64,000 bases of DNA from Microglena sp. YARC (GCA_022414725.1 CM039464.1:53548268-53612267); one strand, 5' to 3'. Shown: positions 40,790 to 51,184, numbered from the stretch's first letter. Notes: generated from the letters alone by a model not told the origin. A program made the numbers and translations.

Positions 40790-42259
40790 TTAAGGCATGT
40801 CATCGTCTTCTAGAGTGGGCAGGTCATCTTCCTTTACAGGGACATCATCATGGGCACTCATTTGTGCACAGAAAGCATAGGACATGGGGCTTGCTGGGAC
40901 ATCACTGTGGGACTTGCCTTTGGTGCCATCAGCAAATCTGACGGGGCATGTGTCCTGCTCAGGAGCAAGGGTCATGGCCATGAAGTTGTGGTCAACATTG
41001 TCATCCTCACAGTCAGAGTAGTCAGAGCTTGATCCTTTGCCATCGGCAAGGTTGGCATGGCGGGGTCTTGATCTTGATCTGGGCTTGCCCTTGTACCGCC
41101 TTCTGTCACCACCAGGGCCAGACTTCTTGCCATATCTGTCCTTGGTAGGGGACCTGGATCCACTTCTTCTTCTGGGGGACTTGGATCCGTTGGTGGCAGA
41201 CGTGGAGGCAGGATCATCAGTGTCTCTGTCCTTGGGCTTGTAGGCTCCTCTAGTCTTGGCACTTGGGCATGAGGTGGATGAGTGGCCATAGCCACTACAG
41301 TTGTAGCAGGTCATGGTCGACTCATCTCTGTAGGCACCAGCAGCTAACTCCTGTAGGATGGGGCCTCCAGTGATGGGAGTTTCTGGGAGGGATGTGACCT
41401 GGGCATACTGCATGAGTGCTGATGAAAGTCCTAGGAAATCAGTGATGTGCAAAGTGTGGTATGACTGCACAAATCCAGCAAACTCAGGACGGGGGTTCAA
41501 ACCCTTGATGAGGATGGTGTGGAAAGTGTCCTTGGACAAGGTGGATACACCTCCTGCAGTTGTTGGGATCTGGGAGTAGAGTTCCTGGCATCTGACTAGG
41601 TAGGACGTGAGGCCTTCTTCAGCACCAATGATAACACCGTACATGGCAGTGAAGGAGGAGAACTCCTTATCTCCAGGGACAGAACCATACTGGTCAGGGT
41701 AATTCAAAGCGCGCGCTTTTGAGCGCTGACTTTTTGACCCCCTCTGCGCTTTAAGCGCAGTTTTTTGCAACGCCCTGTGGGCGCAGCAAGCAATTTTTGC
41801 GCTTTTTGCACTACAAAGCGCAGTTTTTTTGTTTTCAAGTGAGCTAAAGCGCTGGCCAATTTGGCCATTTGAAGTACCCTGATACTGGTGTCCTAGGAAT
41901 CTGATGCCTTTTGTGGCCATGTCAGTAGACGTCAGGAGTGCAGTTTGAATGGGCTTTGACAGGGAGTGGAGTACAATCATGAACGCTTGGTAGTTCTGCT
42001 GGCAGGTAATCCTAGTAGCAGTATTAACGGCGGCCAGAGCAGCGTCCAGATTATTAGGATCAAGGCGTGTAGTGGCCAGAATGGGGTACTCACTGCCTGT
42101 TGCCGGCTCGTGAGCGGGGGCAATGTCGAGCTCCGCATCAACGCCGACGAGGAAGCATCCAGGCGTTGATTTGATCTGGAGGATGAGGATGCGGCAGTGC
42201 TCTTTGACGCCTGGACCACCACTGTAGATGGGCATTCTTGGGGTGTTCTGGGCATACAT
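40790..42259 (-). CDS. Copia gag with an in-frame MITE insertion
   Basis: 489-residue frame on the minus strand. Residues 1-123: MYAQNTPRMP start and a UBN2-like gag segment. Residues about 124-188: entirely derived from hAT-like MITE copy B plus its duplicated target. Then gag resumes (YGSVPGDKEFSS, GLNPRPEFAGF). A CCHC zinc knuckle, CYNCSGYGHSSTSC, follows, and then a basic Ser/Arg region (RSRSRPRHAN) and an acidic C terminus. Role: forms the virus-like particle and packages RNA. Without the insert the protein would be about 424 residues. Confidence 0.82.
   Translation of the reverse strand: MYAQNTPRMPIYSGGPGVKEHCRILILQIKSTPGCFLVGVDAELDIAPAHEPATGSEYPILATTRLDPNNLDAALAAVNTATRITCQQNYQAFMIVLHSLSKPIQTALLTSTDMATKGIRFLGHQYQGTSNGQIGQRFSSLENKKTALCSAKSAKIACCAHRALQKTALKAQRGSKSQRSKARALNYPDQYGSVPGDKEFSSFTAMYGVIIGAEEGLTSYLVRCQELYSQIPTTAGGVSTLSKDTFHTILIKGLNPRPEFAGFVQSYHTLHITDFLGLSSALMQYAQVTSLPETPITGGPILQELAAGAYRDESTMTCYNCSGYGHSSTSCPSAKTRGAYKPKDRDTDDPASTSATNGSKSPRRRSGSRSPTKDRYGKKSGPGGDRRRYKGKPRSRSRPRHANLADGKGSSSDYSDCEDDNVDHNFMAMTLAPEQDTCPVRFADGTKGKSHSDVPASPMSYAFCAQMSAHDDVPVKEDDLPTLEDDDMP
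41695..41881 (-). mobile_element. hAT-like MITE, copy B, inside gag
   Basis: CAGGGTAATTCAAAG...AAGTACCCTG, 187 bp, with perfect 8-bp TSD ATACTGGT (41687-41694 and 41882-41889). Insert plus one TSD is 195 bases, exactly 65 codons, and free of stops in the gag frame. Confidence 0.93.
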
Positions 42260-42728
42260 GGTGACTGGCGGGAGTAGGTAAGAGATGAGTTGCAGTGTTT
42301 CAGAGAGCAGGGGTAGGGATGTGAAGATTTACTGAACGGTGGAGATGGCGATTTGGGAGGAGAGGCAGGTGAGGGTGGTGGCACCTCGAAAGGTGAGCCG
42401 AACGAATCCAGCGGAAAGTGGGATGAAGGCAGGCGGGCAATTGGACTGCAGTGCGGTGGCTGGATTGTCACCTTCCAATAAGGAGCTATCACGCAATAGC
42501 TGGTGCACGGTCTACTCACAATGGGAGATCATAGTGACTCCGTGTTTCTGGTGAAAAAGGCAGATGGAGATCTCCTCAGACGTCGTTGAATACAGTGCGG
42601 GCGATGCTCAGCAGCGGCAGGCGGGAGTAGATCAATCAAGTAGATCAATCAGTAGCGGCAAAGGGGACTGATCCAATATTGGATGCAGCGGTCAGTTCTT
42701 CGTGAGCGCATGGATAGGCAGCATAAGC

Positions 42729-42911
42729 TGTGATAATCTGAGTCTGCAAGTCCCAATCGTTTACAGTTATAGACGAGAGAGAAGGCGATAAATACTAAGG
42801 CAGTCTGTAGTCCACAGTACTGCTCGTCGTCGGGAAACACGGGACCGTGTAGCTTAGTGACCGGCCAGCCCAGTGCCGACTCAGATAGACACACGAAAGT
42901 CGTCTATAACA
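42729..42911 (-). mobile_element. 5' LTR of non-autonomous Copia element
   Basis: Partner of 38121-38311; followed on the plus strand by TSD AGATG (42912-42916). Slightly shorter than the partner owing to a deletion in the GAGAGAGAG stretch. Confidence 0.88.
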
Positions 42912-44165
42912 AGATGTAATACAAATGGAGGTGGTCGGAAAAGAATATCTCCTCCTGCCTCCTCCATATTTTTCCAGTCCACTCACTGATTGGAATGTTC
43001 AATCTTGGATAGATTTTCAAGGATATTTAAAAGATGCTAAATAATGCAAGCGTCCCACAGCCTCAGACACATCTTTGCTCCAGCAATCTTTCAGATTCCT
43101 TGTGAAGTTGAGGACATAAGCGGAACTGATCAGTGATCAGTTGATCGCCTGATTTGAGCGACATTTGCGGAATTGCGGCAGGTTTCTGTTGGTGCACCCT
43201 TCTGAAGAGGGCCCCTGCTCGCCCCTGCTTCTAAGACTACAGGAGGGCTATCGTGGTGTCGCAACCTTATCATTCGCGCTGCGTGAAAAACAGTAGAATG
43301 AACCCTGAATGAAGCCACCATTGTTTCGTGCAGACATAATGTCGTCGTCGGGGCTTTGGGCGAGCTGGTGAGGCGAGGGGGCGTAGGCGGCTTAAGCAGC
43401 GAATGGACTTCGGCCAGCTTGAATCGGGTACGAGGCTCAAAATTGTACAGAAACAGTGGATGGGAAATGTGTCCATCGGTGTCGAACATGTATTGTACTG
43501 TAATCGTCCGCGTCACCAGCGCCTCAGAGCCAGCGTCAACCCCCAATAAATGTACGACACCATTCAAATGAGAGTATTTTATGGCATGCTTGCTGTCCGA
43601 AAACCATTTCCCATTCACTGTCACTGTATAATTTTGAGTCTCGTACCCGATTCAAGCTAGCCGAACTCCATTCTCTGCTTAAGCCGCCTACGCTCCCTTG
43701 CTCACAAGGTCGCCCCAAGCCCCGACGACGACATAATGTTATCATCTGCAGACATTGGAAACAATGGTGGGTTCATTCGGGTTCATTCCACTGTTTTTCA
43801 CGCGGCGCAAATGATAAGGCCGAGGATGACCGCGACAACTCGACGTCCCTCCTGTAGTTAGAAGCAGGGGCTACCAGGGGCCCTCTTCAGAAGGGTGCAC
43901 CGACAGAAACCTGACGCAAGTATTGTTCAAATCAGTTGATCACTGATCAGTTCCGCTTACGTCCTCACCTTCACAAGGAATCTTAAAGATTGCTGGAGCA
44001 AAGATGTGTCTAATGCTGTGAGACGCTTGCATTATTCAGCATCTTCTGAAAATCCTTGGAAATCTATCAAACGATTGAATTTTCCAATCAGTGAGTGGAC
44101 TGGAAAACAAATGGAGGAGGCAAGAGGAGGTATTATTTTCCGACCACCTCCATTTGTATTACATC
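42912..44165. repeat. Centre of the giant palindrome
   Basis: 42912-43470 and 43598-44165 are inverted copies: TACAAATGGAGGTGGTCGGAAAA, TTTGCTCCAGCAATCTTT, CATAAGCGGAACTGATCAG, GAAGAGGGCCCCTG and the CGTCGGGGCTT..GGCG block appear in mirror order. Spacer about 130 bp. A single-arm, direct-order copy lies at 51185-53080. Confidence 0.85.
43130..43624 (-). CDS. Unknown ORF fragment at the palindrome centre
   Basis: 164-codon frame including NGKWFSDSKHAIKYSHLNG, VQYMFDTDGHISHPLFLYNF and FEPRTRFKLAEVHSLLKPPT. The last segment is conserved, mostly by conservative changes, in the opposite arm (43630-43700, plus strand) and in the copy at 52900-53060 (minus strand). It is probably a piece of a transposon protein; family not recognised. 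Confidence 0.35.
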   Translation of the reverse strand: MTVNGKWFSDSKHAIKYSHLNGVVHLLGVDAGSEALVTRTITVQYMFDTDGHISHPLFLYNFEPRTRFKLAEVHSLLKPPTPPRLTSSPKAPTTTLCLHETMVASFRVHSTVFHAARMIRLRHHDSPPVVLEAGASRGPLQKGAPTETCRNSANVAQIRRSTDH

Positions 44166-44879
44166 GCAAAGACAGGAATTGGAATGCCCAGAGTCCTAGA
44201 GAAGAAAATGGGTTGGCCTAAGTTACCGAAAATGCCGACTGATCCAAATAGATATGTGCCTTTGTCTTCTTGAATACTTGACAAAACTGTAAGATTGTTA
44301 TTGCCCCTACCGGTAGTAGATTGATTCCGATGCACTACCCGATGAGCAAGGAAGATCATGATCAACTGACTTGGTTGATCGATGATTTCATGAAGATAAC
44401 GGATAGAGTATATGTGGATACGGTATGCGTATTGATTGTTTACCAGTTCTAAAACTGACATACTGCCAAAGACAGCAAGCAGCCTTCAGGCTGGATCCAT
44501 GTGCCTTAACCAAGTTCAAGTTGAACTGGTCAGATTAATTTGGCTCAAGTGTTGGCCAATAAATCTAGGCCACAGTGTTCCAAAAGTTGACCCAAGAAAC
44601 AAATTGCCAACATAAGTGGATATCTGTCCACGAGGACAAATAACTGTGAAGAAACAATATACATTGTTAATACCGGTAGACAAACAGAGAATACATGAAT
44701 ATTATTGTTGCGCATAGCATGGAAATAAACACCGACCCCATGATGGCCAAGGCAATCCCTTTCATAAAAAATGCCTAGTGCCATCCAGGGTGCCATCCTC
44801 CTTATACATTTAACGAAGCAAACATGGAGTGCATCAGCCTTAGACATGCCATTGTTGACCCTCTTTATCCACCAATTCA

Positions 44880-46440
44880 GGTTAAATTTTCATTTTCTCA
44901 AAAATGTTTTTTCAATCCTCAGCGTGTAACAGAAATTATAATATGAAATGCATTTCATCTTAGACCACTCTTCTACTGTTAACCACCATATAAATGCCAG
45001 AATGAGAGATAATCTTTTCTGATTCAACACTTAAGTTGTAAGCTCGAAGACGTAGTGCATTTAATGCCACCCCTAGTATTCAATAAGTTAGTGTATGTGG
45101 AACTATGGTTTCTATCCTCTGACATCATCCAATTTGCATCTGTAATAGTTATAATACCGATTCCTTGGTTATCACCAAGATTCCTGGGGTGCACTGTACT
45201 CATGGATTTCCAGTCAATGTCTTTATTTTAGAGGTGCCTTCATCAATTTTTCCTAAGTCAATCTTGCTCAGTGAAGTCTGATTATCTTGAATGCTAGCAG
45301 AGAAATGTTCTATAACACCTAATTTCTGAATGCATCTTAGTAATCCATGATACCAGCTGATACCAGTATTAGTAATCCATGATACCAGCTGATACCAGTA
45401 TTAGTAATCCATGATACCAGCTGATACCAGTATTAGTAATCCATGATACCAGCATTGTTTATTGCTATCTCTGGTTGCCATCATAACTTTCTCTAGCAAG
45501 ACTCTTTTCACAAAATCACCGTCCTTATGGTCAACGATTTTGTTCCAAAAGCCAATCCATTGTCTCAACCATTGAGCCCATGTAGGTGATATATCGAGCT
45601 CATTGAGAACCAAGTCAGTAGAGGTGTTATCTCTAACACCAAGAGCCATTTTCATAAACTTAACCTAAACTTAATAACTAAAATAAAAAAAAAACGTAAA
45701 TCCTCAATACTTATCATACTTGGTGAGGGATCCTTTGGATTTAGGAATAGGAGTAATGACACTTTCTGCACATTGACTAGGGTAGTCATCAATCTGGATG
45801 CGATCGAACAGTTTTGTGATTATAGGGACTAATACAATTTGAGCTGGGGGAAATCTCCCTTAACTATTTGGTCTAATGGGGATATAGAACTCAGCAGGTA
45901 TACCATCTACTCCAACGGCTTTGTTCCGTTGAAGTTTTGTAAGCTCCGTATAGTCCTCAGTCTCAGAGATGGTGATATTCAACAGACTTGCAGCTGCAAC
46001 GTCTATTTCTGGGACATCAGTTACTTCTATCTGAACATGCTCACAATATTGGAAGGTGCTTGCAAAGTATTTAGCCCATTCCTCCACATTCATGAGGGGA
46101 CATTTGATACTACTTCCCTTATACTTCTTCCTGAACAAACGGGGACTATTCTTTAACTTATCAATCGGGGACTTTGCGTTCTGGGCCTCAGCTTCTCTAG
46201 TTAATCTTCAAGTCAGATTCCGGTATTGCGCCCTTGCTACTTTCGTAGCATGGCCACCAAAACTGGTCTCTCTCTGGAGATCTTTCCATTGTTTCCTTCG
46301 ATTGCTACAATCCGCATTGCACCAAGAGTTTGTCGGTCCATTCCTAGGTAGACCAGCCTGTTGAGCGCTAGCAATCACCTTTCCATGTCTCCTATGTACT
46401 TCCTGCAGGTGTCTGACCTGAGCGCAAGGTTGGAGGCTAA
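44880..46440 (-). pseudogene. Internally deleted LINE, right palindrome arm
   Basis: Minus strand. 46138-45860 encodes FRKKYKGSSIKCPLMNVEEWA, YCEHVQIEVTDVPEID and LQRNKAVGVDGIPAEF. Then PIPKSKGSLTKYD, a jump over the RT core, and MKMALGVRDN...WLRQWIGFWNKIV (45655-45470), about 3.5 minisatellite units, and the C-terminal Cys region near 45000. Upstream, 46200-46440 continues the LINE's earlier part. Same core deletion as the left arm; fewer stops in the pre-RT segment. Confidence 0.8.
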
Positions 46441-46930
46441 GGAGACAGAGAATGAACTACTGGAAGAGAGAATTGTCAGGCTAGAGGAAGAGAATGTACT
46501 ACTGGAAGAGAGAATGGTCCTGCTAGTGGAAGCTTGATCCTGCTGGAAATAGCACCCTCCGCCTTCCGATCCGTGGACCTCATCTAATGATGGCGGTTAC
46601 AGTATCCTGCTGCCCTGTTGGGACCCAACGTGCCCAAGTCTTTAAGGATGCATCCTCCTGCCTCCTGCCTCCTGACCTATCTTTACCGGATTGTATTGTA
46701 TGATATAAGGCGAAATATTGTACGACTCTTTTGAGTACGATAGTATCTTGTTTTTCTAGCTTCTTCAAGATTGGTTCATCTGATTTGCATTCAGCTAATC
46801 AATGTTGTAACGCTCTTACCCCGAATGTCCCTTGGTCTCATGCTGATTTTGAAAGAAAAGTGGTTCACGATATCGTAATCGTACAAATAATCTGACTGCG
46901 TGAGCTGAAGACAGAAAGCTCCAAATTAAT
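46441..46930. repeat. Dispersed repeats of the palindrome arm
   Basis: Inverted equivalents of 32225-32640, including a doubled GGAAGAGAGAATG(A/G)..CTACTGGAAGAG segment at 46460-46530 encoding a short coiled-coil-like EEN(E/V)LLEER phrase. No intact gene. Confidence 0.6.
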
Positions 46931-46933
46931 TAT

Positions 46934-47097
46934 AACACGTTTCAGGTATTGGTTTTCAACCCCAGCCTTTGTGAGGAGGATTACCTTTTCAAGGTGGATG
47001 GACTAACCCTGGAGAGAGATACGGAGTTGAAGCACCTTGCTGGGCGTGGTATCTCACAAGAAAGGCTGGGGTTGAAAAGCAACACCTGAGATGTGTT
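46934..47097. mobile_element. 164-bp MITE with about 42-bp TIRs, at a palindrome centre
   Basis: AACACGTTTCAGGTATTGGTTTTC...CAACCCCAGCCTTTGTGAG mirrors the right end. A 9-bp direct repeat AAATTAATT lies just outside (46923-46931 and 47099-47107), compatible with MULE-type TSDs. The target reads GCTCCAAATTAATTTGGAGC when closed, a perfect 20-bp palindrome flanked by further inverted sequence. Confidence 0.8.
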
Positions 47098-47109
47098 CAA
47101 ATTAATTTG

Positions 47110-47990
47110 GAGCTTGCTGCCTTTAGCATACGCAGTTAGATTATTCAGCATATGTTGAAGGTCTCTGGCATTATTTGGTAAATGAGTAAGGCTGTGTGAG
47201 ACGCGCCGCCGAGTATACTGATCCAGGGTTATTTTGAAGGAAAATTTGCCACCCCCCTTTCATCGTACTACTGGTTCTAGGGCCAATAGCCCAGAATCCA
47301 GAAAGAGCAAAAATCGCACACACACACACAAATGGCCATGCAAAGCCAGGTCATCCAGGCTAGATCAGCTTCAGGCCAAATGCAGCCCACAGGGCCGAGT
47401 CTCGAAACTATGGGTTTCATAGCAGGGCTGATTCCGAAAACGATGGGTTTTATCGCAACATGCGAAATTTCGCAGCTAAAAAAACCCTGTGCTGCTCTCC
47501 CCCTTATGGTCGGGATTGAGCTTGTTACTAACAAAGGGTGAAGAGTTTGCAGTCAATGATAAAACTCATGCTATGCTTTGGCTCTTTTAATCCTTTGCGC
47601 TTTCAGCAGGGATGTATGGATCCTAAATCTGGAGCCCAAACTACATGTAACAACTCATTGAAGCTACTGGTAGAAACCAGGATACTTCAGGAGGACCCCC
47701 AGTGTTGCTGCCCGAGACGCACCCAATTGTATAGGCTGCATCCTGAGACACACCCAATTCCATAGCCTGCGTCCTTAGACACAATCAAATTCTGAACCTG
47801 CTTCTCATACCCCCCCCCCCCCCCCCCCCTCCCCTACTATCCCCTCAATGTAGCAGCTGCTCGCTGCGTCTCATTCAGTCCCATTGTTACTAGATTGCTT
47901 CACTGCGTCTCATTCCGTGTCACCGCGTCGCATTGCTTAAAAAGTGTGTCACTACGTCTCATTCTTTTCTGTAATGGGTTTTAGCCATAG
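47110..47990. other. Right-arm-specific sequence, no gene
   Basis: Contains a dispersed-repeat fragment at 47670-47790 (ACTTCAGGAGGACCCCCAG, TTGTATAGGCTGC), a C-run at 47812-47830 and a CTGCGTCTCATT repeat at 47860-47965. Nothing else recognised. Confidence 0.4.
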
Positions 47991-48059
47991 ATGTTGGTAC
48001 AGAATAATATTTCTTATTTAATGAGCCGTGGTTTCGATTGTTTCTGTCAAGGCAGAGAT

Positions 48060-48085
48060 CGAGACCCCCCCCCCCCCCCCCCCCT
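48060..48085. repeat. C-run and empty site of MITE copy A
   Basis: GGCAGAGATCGAGACCCCCC is the inverted, uninterrupted version of the target at 30815-31030. Confidence 0.8.
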
Positions 48086-49018
48086 CTGCAGCTTCAACTT
48101 TTTGGGCATGGTCTTAGCGGCAGTTCTTAGTACTACAGCACACGTGGTAGTCACTCACTCACTAGATCATGACATAGCGAGCCATGGATTCTCATTAAGG
48201 GCACGTCTGCAGAGGCGAAAGCTCTCCTACATTCATAGTTTTCTTTTCAGCTACGAGCAGCAGCTTCTAAGCAGCTCCCTGAGCCAGCCACTGGGCTAAC
48301 CCCCAAGATTTCGACTATTCTGGCCAGCAGATTCAGTCAGCTTCCAGACACACTAGGTTGCATTAACTTAAGCTGAATAGTCAGTCAGGGGAGCTGCCTA
48401 GAAGCTGCTGCTTTTAGCTGACAGAAAAACACTCTGCCTTGCTTTTGTGTTTGATTGTGTGCTTGAACTTGGTTACATGGCTCCAGCAAAGCTAACGCTG
48501 CATGGCACCCTAAGACAGAGCACACACCTCGTTTGAATACTTCACCTGCTGTAGCATATGATGATATGACGCATATGGCTCCTCAGATTCCCCGAAATCG
48601 GACACCACGGATTAACCATTGGTGACACCTGCTGTGGCCTGAACTAAACACCTCCATGCAGCAGGTATCGAATCCCGACGCTGATGATATCCTTAGGCGC
48701 TGATGATGATGGTGATGATGAGCGCACGTGATTAGTAGCTAGAGACACACACCGAAAAAGCTTGAATGAGGAAGGGCCGGCATGCCTGTTCGAGTATGGA
48801 TATCACTAAGATAAGCCGTGCATGGAAGGAAGCAGTTCGGGAACCTGGGATAAATTGTCGTGAAGTAGCAGATTTCGAGCACGATCTTTCTTCGGCATCG
48901 GTATAGTGTTTCACATGCACTGACGTTGCTCGTTGCCGGTGGGCAGTATTCAGTGCAGCGGATGCGGATTTAACCCAAACAATTTAACGCTTCTCATAAC
49001 TCAACCGGGCGCGGGGTT

Positions 49019-49392
49019 AGGGTGTGTTTCCAGTGGGGCAGGGGCTGGTTTCTCGCGGACGTCAAATTGTCCATGTTCTGAAAGCCTCAAACCTCATCGA
49101 GAGAATCCTGGAGAGAATACTTGGTGCTCGCCGGTGCTCGCCGGGCTGGACTTCAGCGGATCCTACGTGGACTTCAGCGAAATTGAAAAACTTCAGCGGG
49201 AGGGTCAGGGCTCCCGCTGAAGTTTTGCATTCCGCTGAAGTCCACGTCGGCCTTCAGCGGTCAAAAAAGCCAGCGTGGACTTCAGCGGGACATTGCAAAA
49301 TGTCAGCGGAACCCCACTGGAAACACTTCGTGCCAGCGTGGACTTCAGCGGAACTTCAACGGTGACCGAAACCCCCACTGGAAACACACCCT
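49019..49392. mobile_element. 374-bp MITE with 20-bp TIRs and repeated CTTCAGCGG
   Basis: AGGGTGTGTTTCCAGTGGGG at the left; its reverse complement CCCCACTGGAAACACACCCT at the right. The inverted palindrome arm (28730-28745) reads TTGGCTGACCCCGCGCCC without it, so edges are within a base. No 8-bp TSD; at most a one-base repeat. The interior has about ten CTTCAGCGG/CCGCTGAAG motifs in both orientations. Confidence 0.8.
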
Positions 49393-49481
49393 TAGCCAAG
49401 CCAAGCCAAGCCAAGGGAGCTCGACAGCCTGCGAGCGGGGCGGTCGCACAGCCGGACAACTGGGTCGAACTGGGTGAATCT

Positions 49482-49519
49482 GCCCCCCGCCACTGAAGTG
49501 GGGGGCTCCGCCAAAAATC
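49482..49519. repeat. Hairpin followed by TCCGCCAAAAAT
   Basis: GCCCCCC..CACTGAAGTGGGGGGC stem then TCCGCCAAAAATCAA. A second copy, stem GCCCCCTT/AGAGGGGGC then TCCGCCAAAAATAAA, is at 53501-53535. Possibly the end of a mobile element. Confidence 0.6.
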
Positions 49520-50266
49520 AAGTTGAATACCGATGGAAGCGCAGGCAAAGGCGAACGCATACACCCGTCTTATTTCTCGAGCAGTGAAGATGTCGACGAG
49601 TTGTGTAGTGTATTTCTCGAGTGCTCGAGCTTGGTGTCAGTTTGGGCCTGGGCCCCGGGCCTGGGCCTGCCTTTTGTTGAGGAAACCTTGGACAACAAAT
49701 ATGGCCGAGACGCGCCTGCGACAACTTTTGCTAAGCTGCTTTGCTGCTGCTTATTTTGAATGGCTATTTTTTAGTATGCAAGGCAATATTTGTCAGCGAG
49801 TTGTCTCTTTCGGCCTCACCCTCCCTACACGACGACTAACTCGGGCTCGGAGCGAGGAGGCGCCTCAGGAGCGCTGCACTGACTTAGGAGCTGTGATAAG
49901 GCGAGGATAATTGCGCTTGTTGCTCGTAGCCGGCTCGAAGCAGCATAAAGTGCGCTGAATTTGGGGATTTCGGTTGGGCTGGAAGAGAAGGTGCGGGTAC
50001 GCTCGCTATGGATGCGCCCCATTTTTGGCGGACCGGCGCACTGAGGTGATGCATTCGGGTCCCCTTGATGTCCCCTAATGTTTTTCCAGCGGTCAAAGAA
50101 AGTGGGTCATGATTGGCGACCGTAGTCCTATTTACGCCACTTATTAACTGAACGGCCAGGAGTTGTCAAGGCCTCAAAATGTTTACTTCTCCCGATCGAT
50201 TTTCCTGATAATGGGGCTGTAATGGCGATATTATGAGAATTTTTCAGGTAATCTGAGCACTTCATT

Positions 50267-50315
<49 letters not shown>

Positions 50316-50610
50316 CCCTCCTCAGGGTTTTTTCTAACATTTTACTCCGAATTTACATTCTGAGACCAGCCATGAGTAGGCCTTGACAAGGGCAGTCCAT
50401 TGGCACCACTTTGGAACGCGTGCAATAAGTATCTGCCCCTTGGGTGGGTGGGAGGCTGGGTGGATGAATGGGTGAGTGGGGGGGTGAATAGATGAGTATG
50501 GGTGGTATGGCCCCAGCCCTGCGTGGGAATCCCGAGGATGCCATTGTGTGCGCCATATTGTAAACCCCCCAGAATCCACATCTAAGTTTTTCAAGAAAGG
50601 GGTAATTCTA

Positions 50611-50646
<36 letters not shown>

Positions 50647-51184
50647 GGGGGCAGCCCTCCTCAGGTTTTTTAGGGATAGGTGTCCCAAAGTGCCCCCCCC
50701 CCCTTTTTTTACACTCCCGGAAAGGCGGAAAGTATTAGCTCGCAGGCTCGGAGTCTAACTTAGTAGGTGGTGTTGAGCTATAATTGGAGGTGAGTAGCCT
50801 TGGGTCCTCCCAAAGTTCCCGAATGGGCGTAGAAGTTGTCCAATGGCTCTATGGGGGTCCTGGACTATGTGGCCAAGGCGATGGGTGAATACATGGAGCG
50901 GTCCAAATTTGATTGGCCTGCTAAATTGGGCGGTTTGGGGCGGCAAAAATACTTAAAAACCAGATATATTATAATTGTAAAGGCCATTACGTACATGCCA
51001 AACAATTTGTGAAGTACATGTTTTTAAACAATTCCCTACCATGATTATCACAACTCAGAAATTATAATATTCAGTATTGAGAGACGGCCACGAATTTACT
51101 AGTCGTTTTGGAAAGAAATCCAGGAAAATAAATAAATCTGTGACCAAAATAAAAAAATAAAAACACTGACTAATGGAAATATTC
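49520..51184. other. No gene recognised; long G-runs
   Basis: G-homopolymers at 50270-50312, 50617-50645 (and C7-10 at 50693). Each G-run is followed by GGGGCAGCCCTCCTCAGG(G)TTTTT, so the two are a repeated pair. Overlapping frames on both strands have no recognised motif. Confidence 0.45.

Larger units (their letters stand above)
38312..42728 (-). mobile_element. Internal region of non-autonomous Copia element (gag-protease, no IN/RT)
   Basis: Minus strand order: leader, gag (42259-40790), protease (40671 onward), then a region with no integrase, reverse transcriptase or RNase H. Whole element 38121-42911 is 4791 bp with TSD AGATG on both sides. The palindrome's other arm (44150-44190) shows the empty site CTTTGCGATGTAATAC. 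It would depend on proteins from another element. Confidence 0.85.
28698..43470 (+). repeat. Left arm of a giant imperfect palindrome
   Basis: Starts at CAGGCTGTCGAG and matches, inverted, the interval 43598-49431 in order: the TTGGCTTGGC block (28715/49410), the CATCATCAGC segment, the exon-free 29150-29700 segment, the LINE, 36980-38120, and the central 42912-43470. Insertions unique to this arm include a MITE (30827), an expanded minisatellite (33608-34335), a coiled-coil ORF block (35180-35730) and a Copia element (38121-42911). The spacer between the arms is only about 130 bp. Confidence 0.8.
43598..49431 (-). repeat. Right arm of the giant palindrome
   Basis: Inverted counterpart of 28698-43470, shorter because it lacks the Copia element, the large minisatellite, the coiled-coil block and 29830-30790. 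It has its own insertions (46934-47097 and 49019-49392). Confidence 0.8.
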
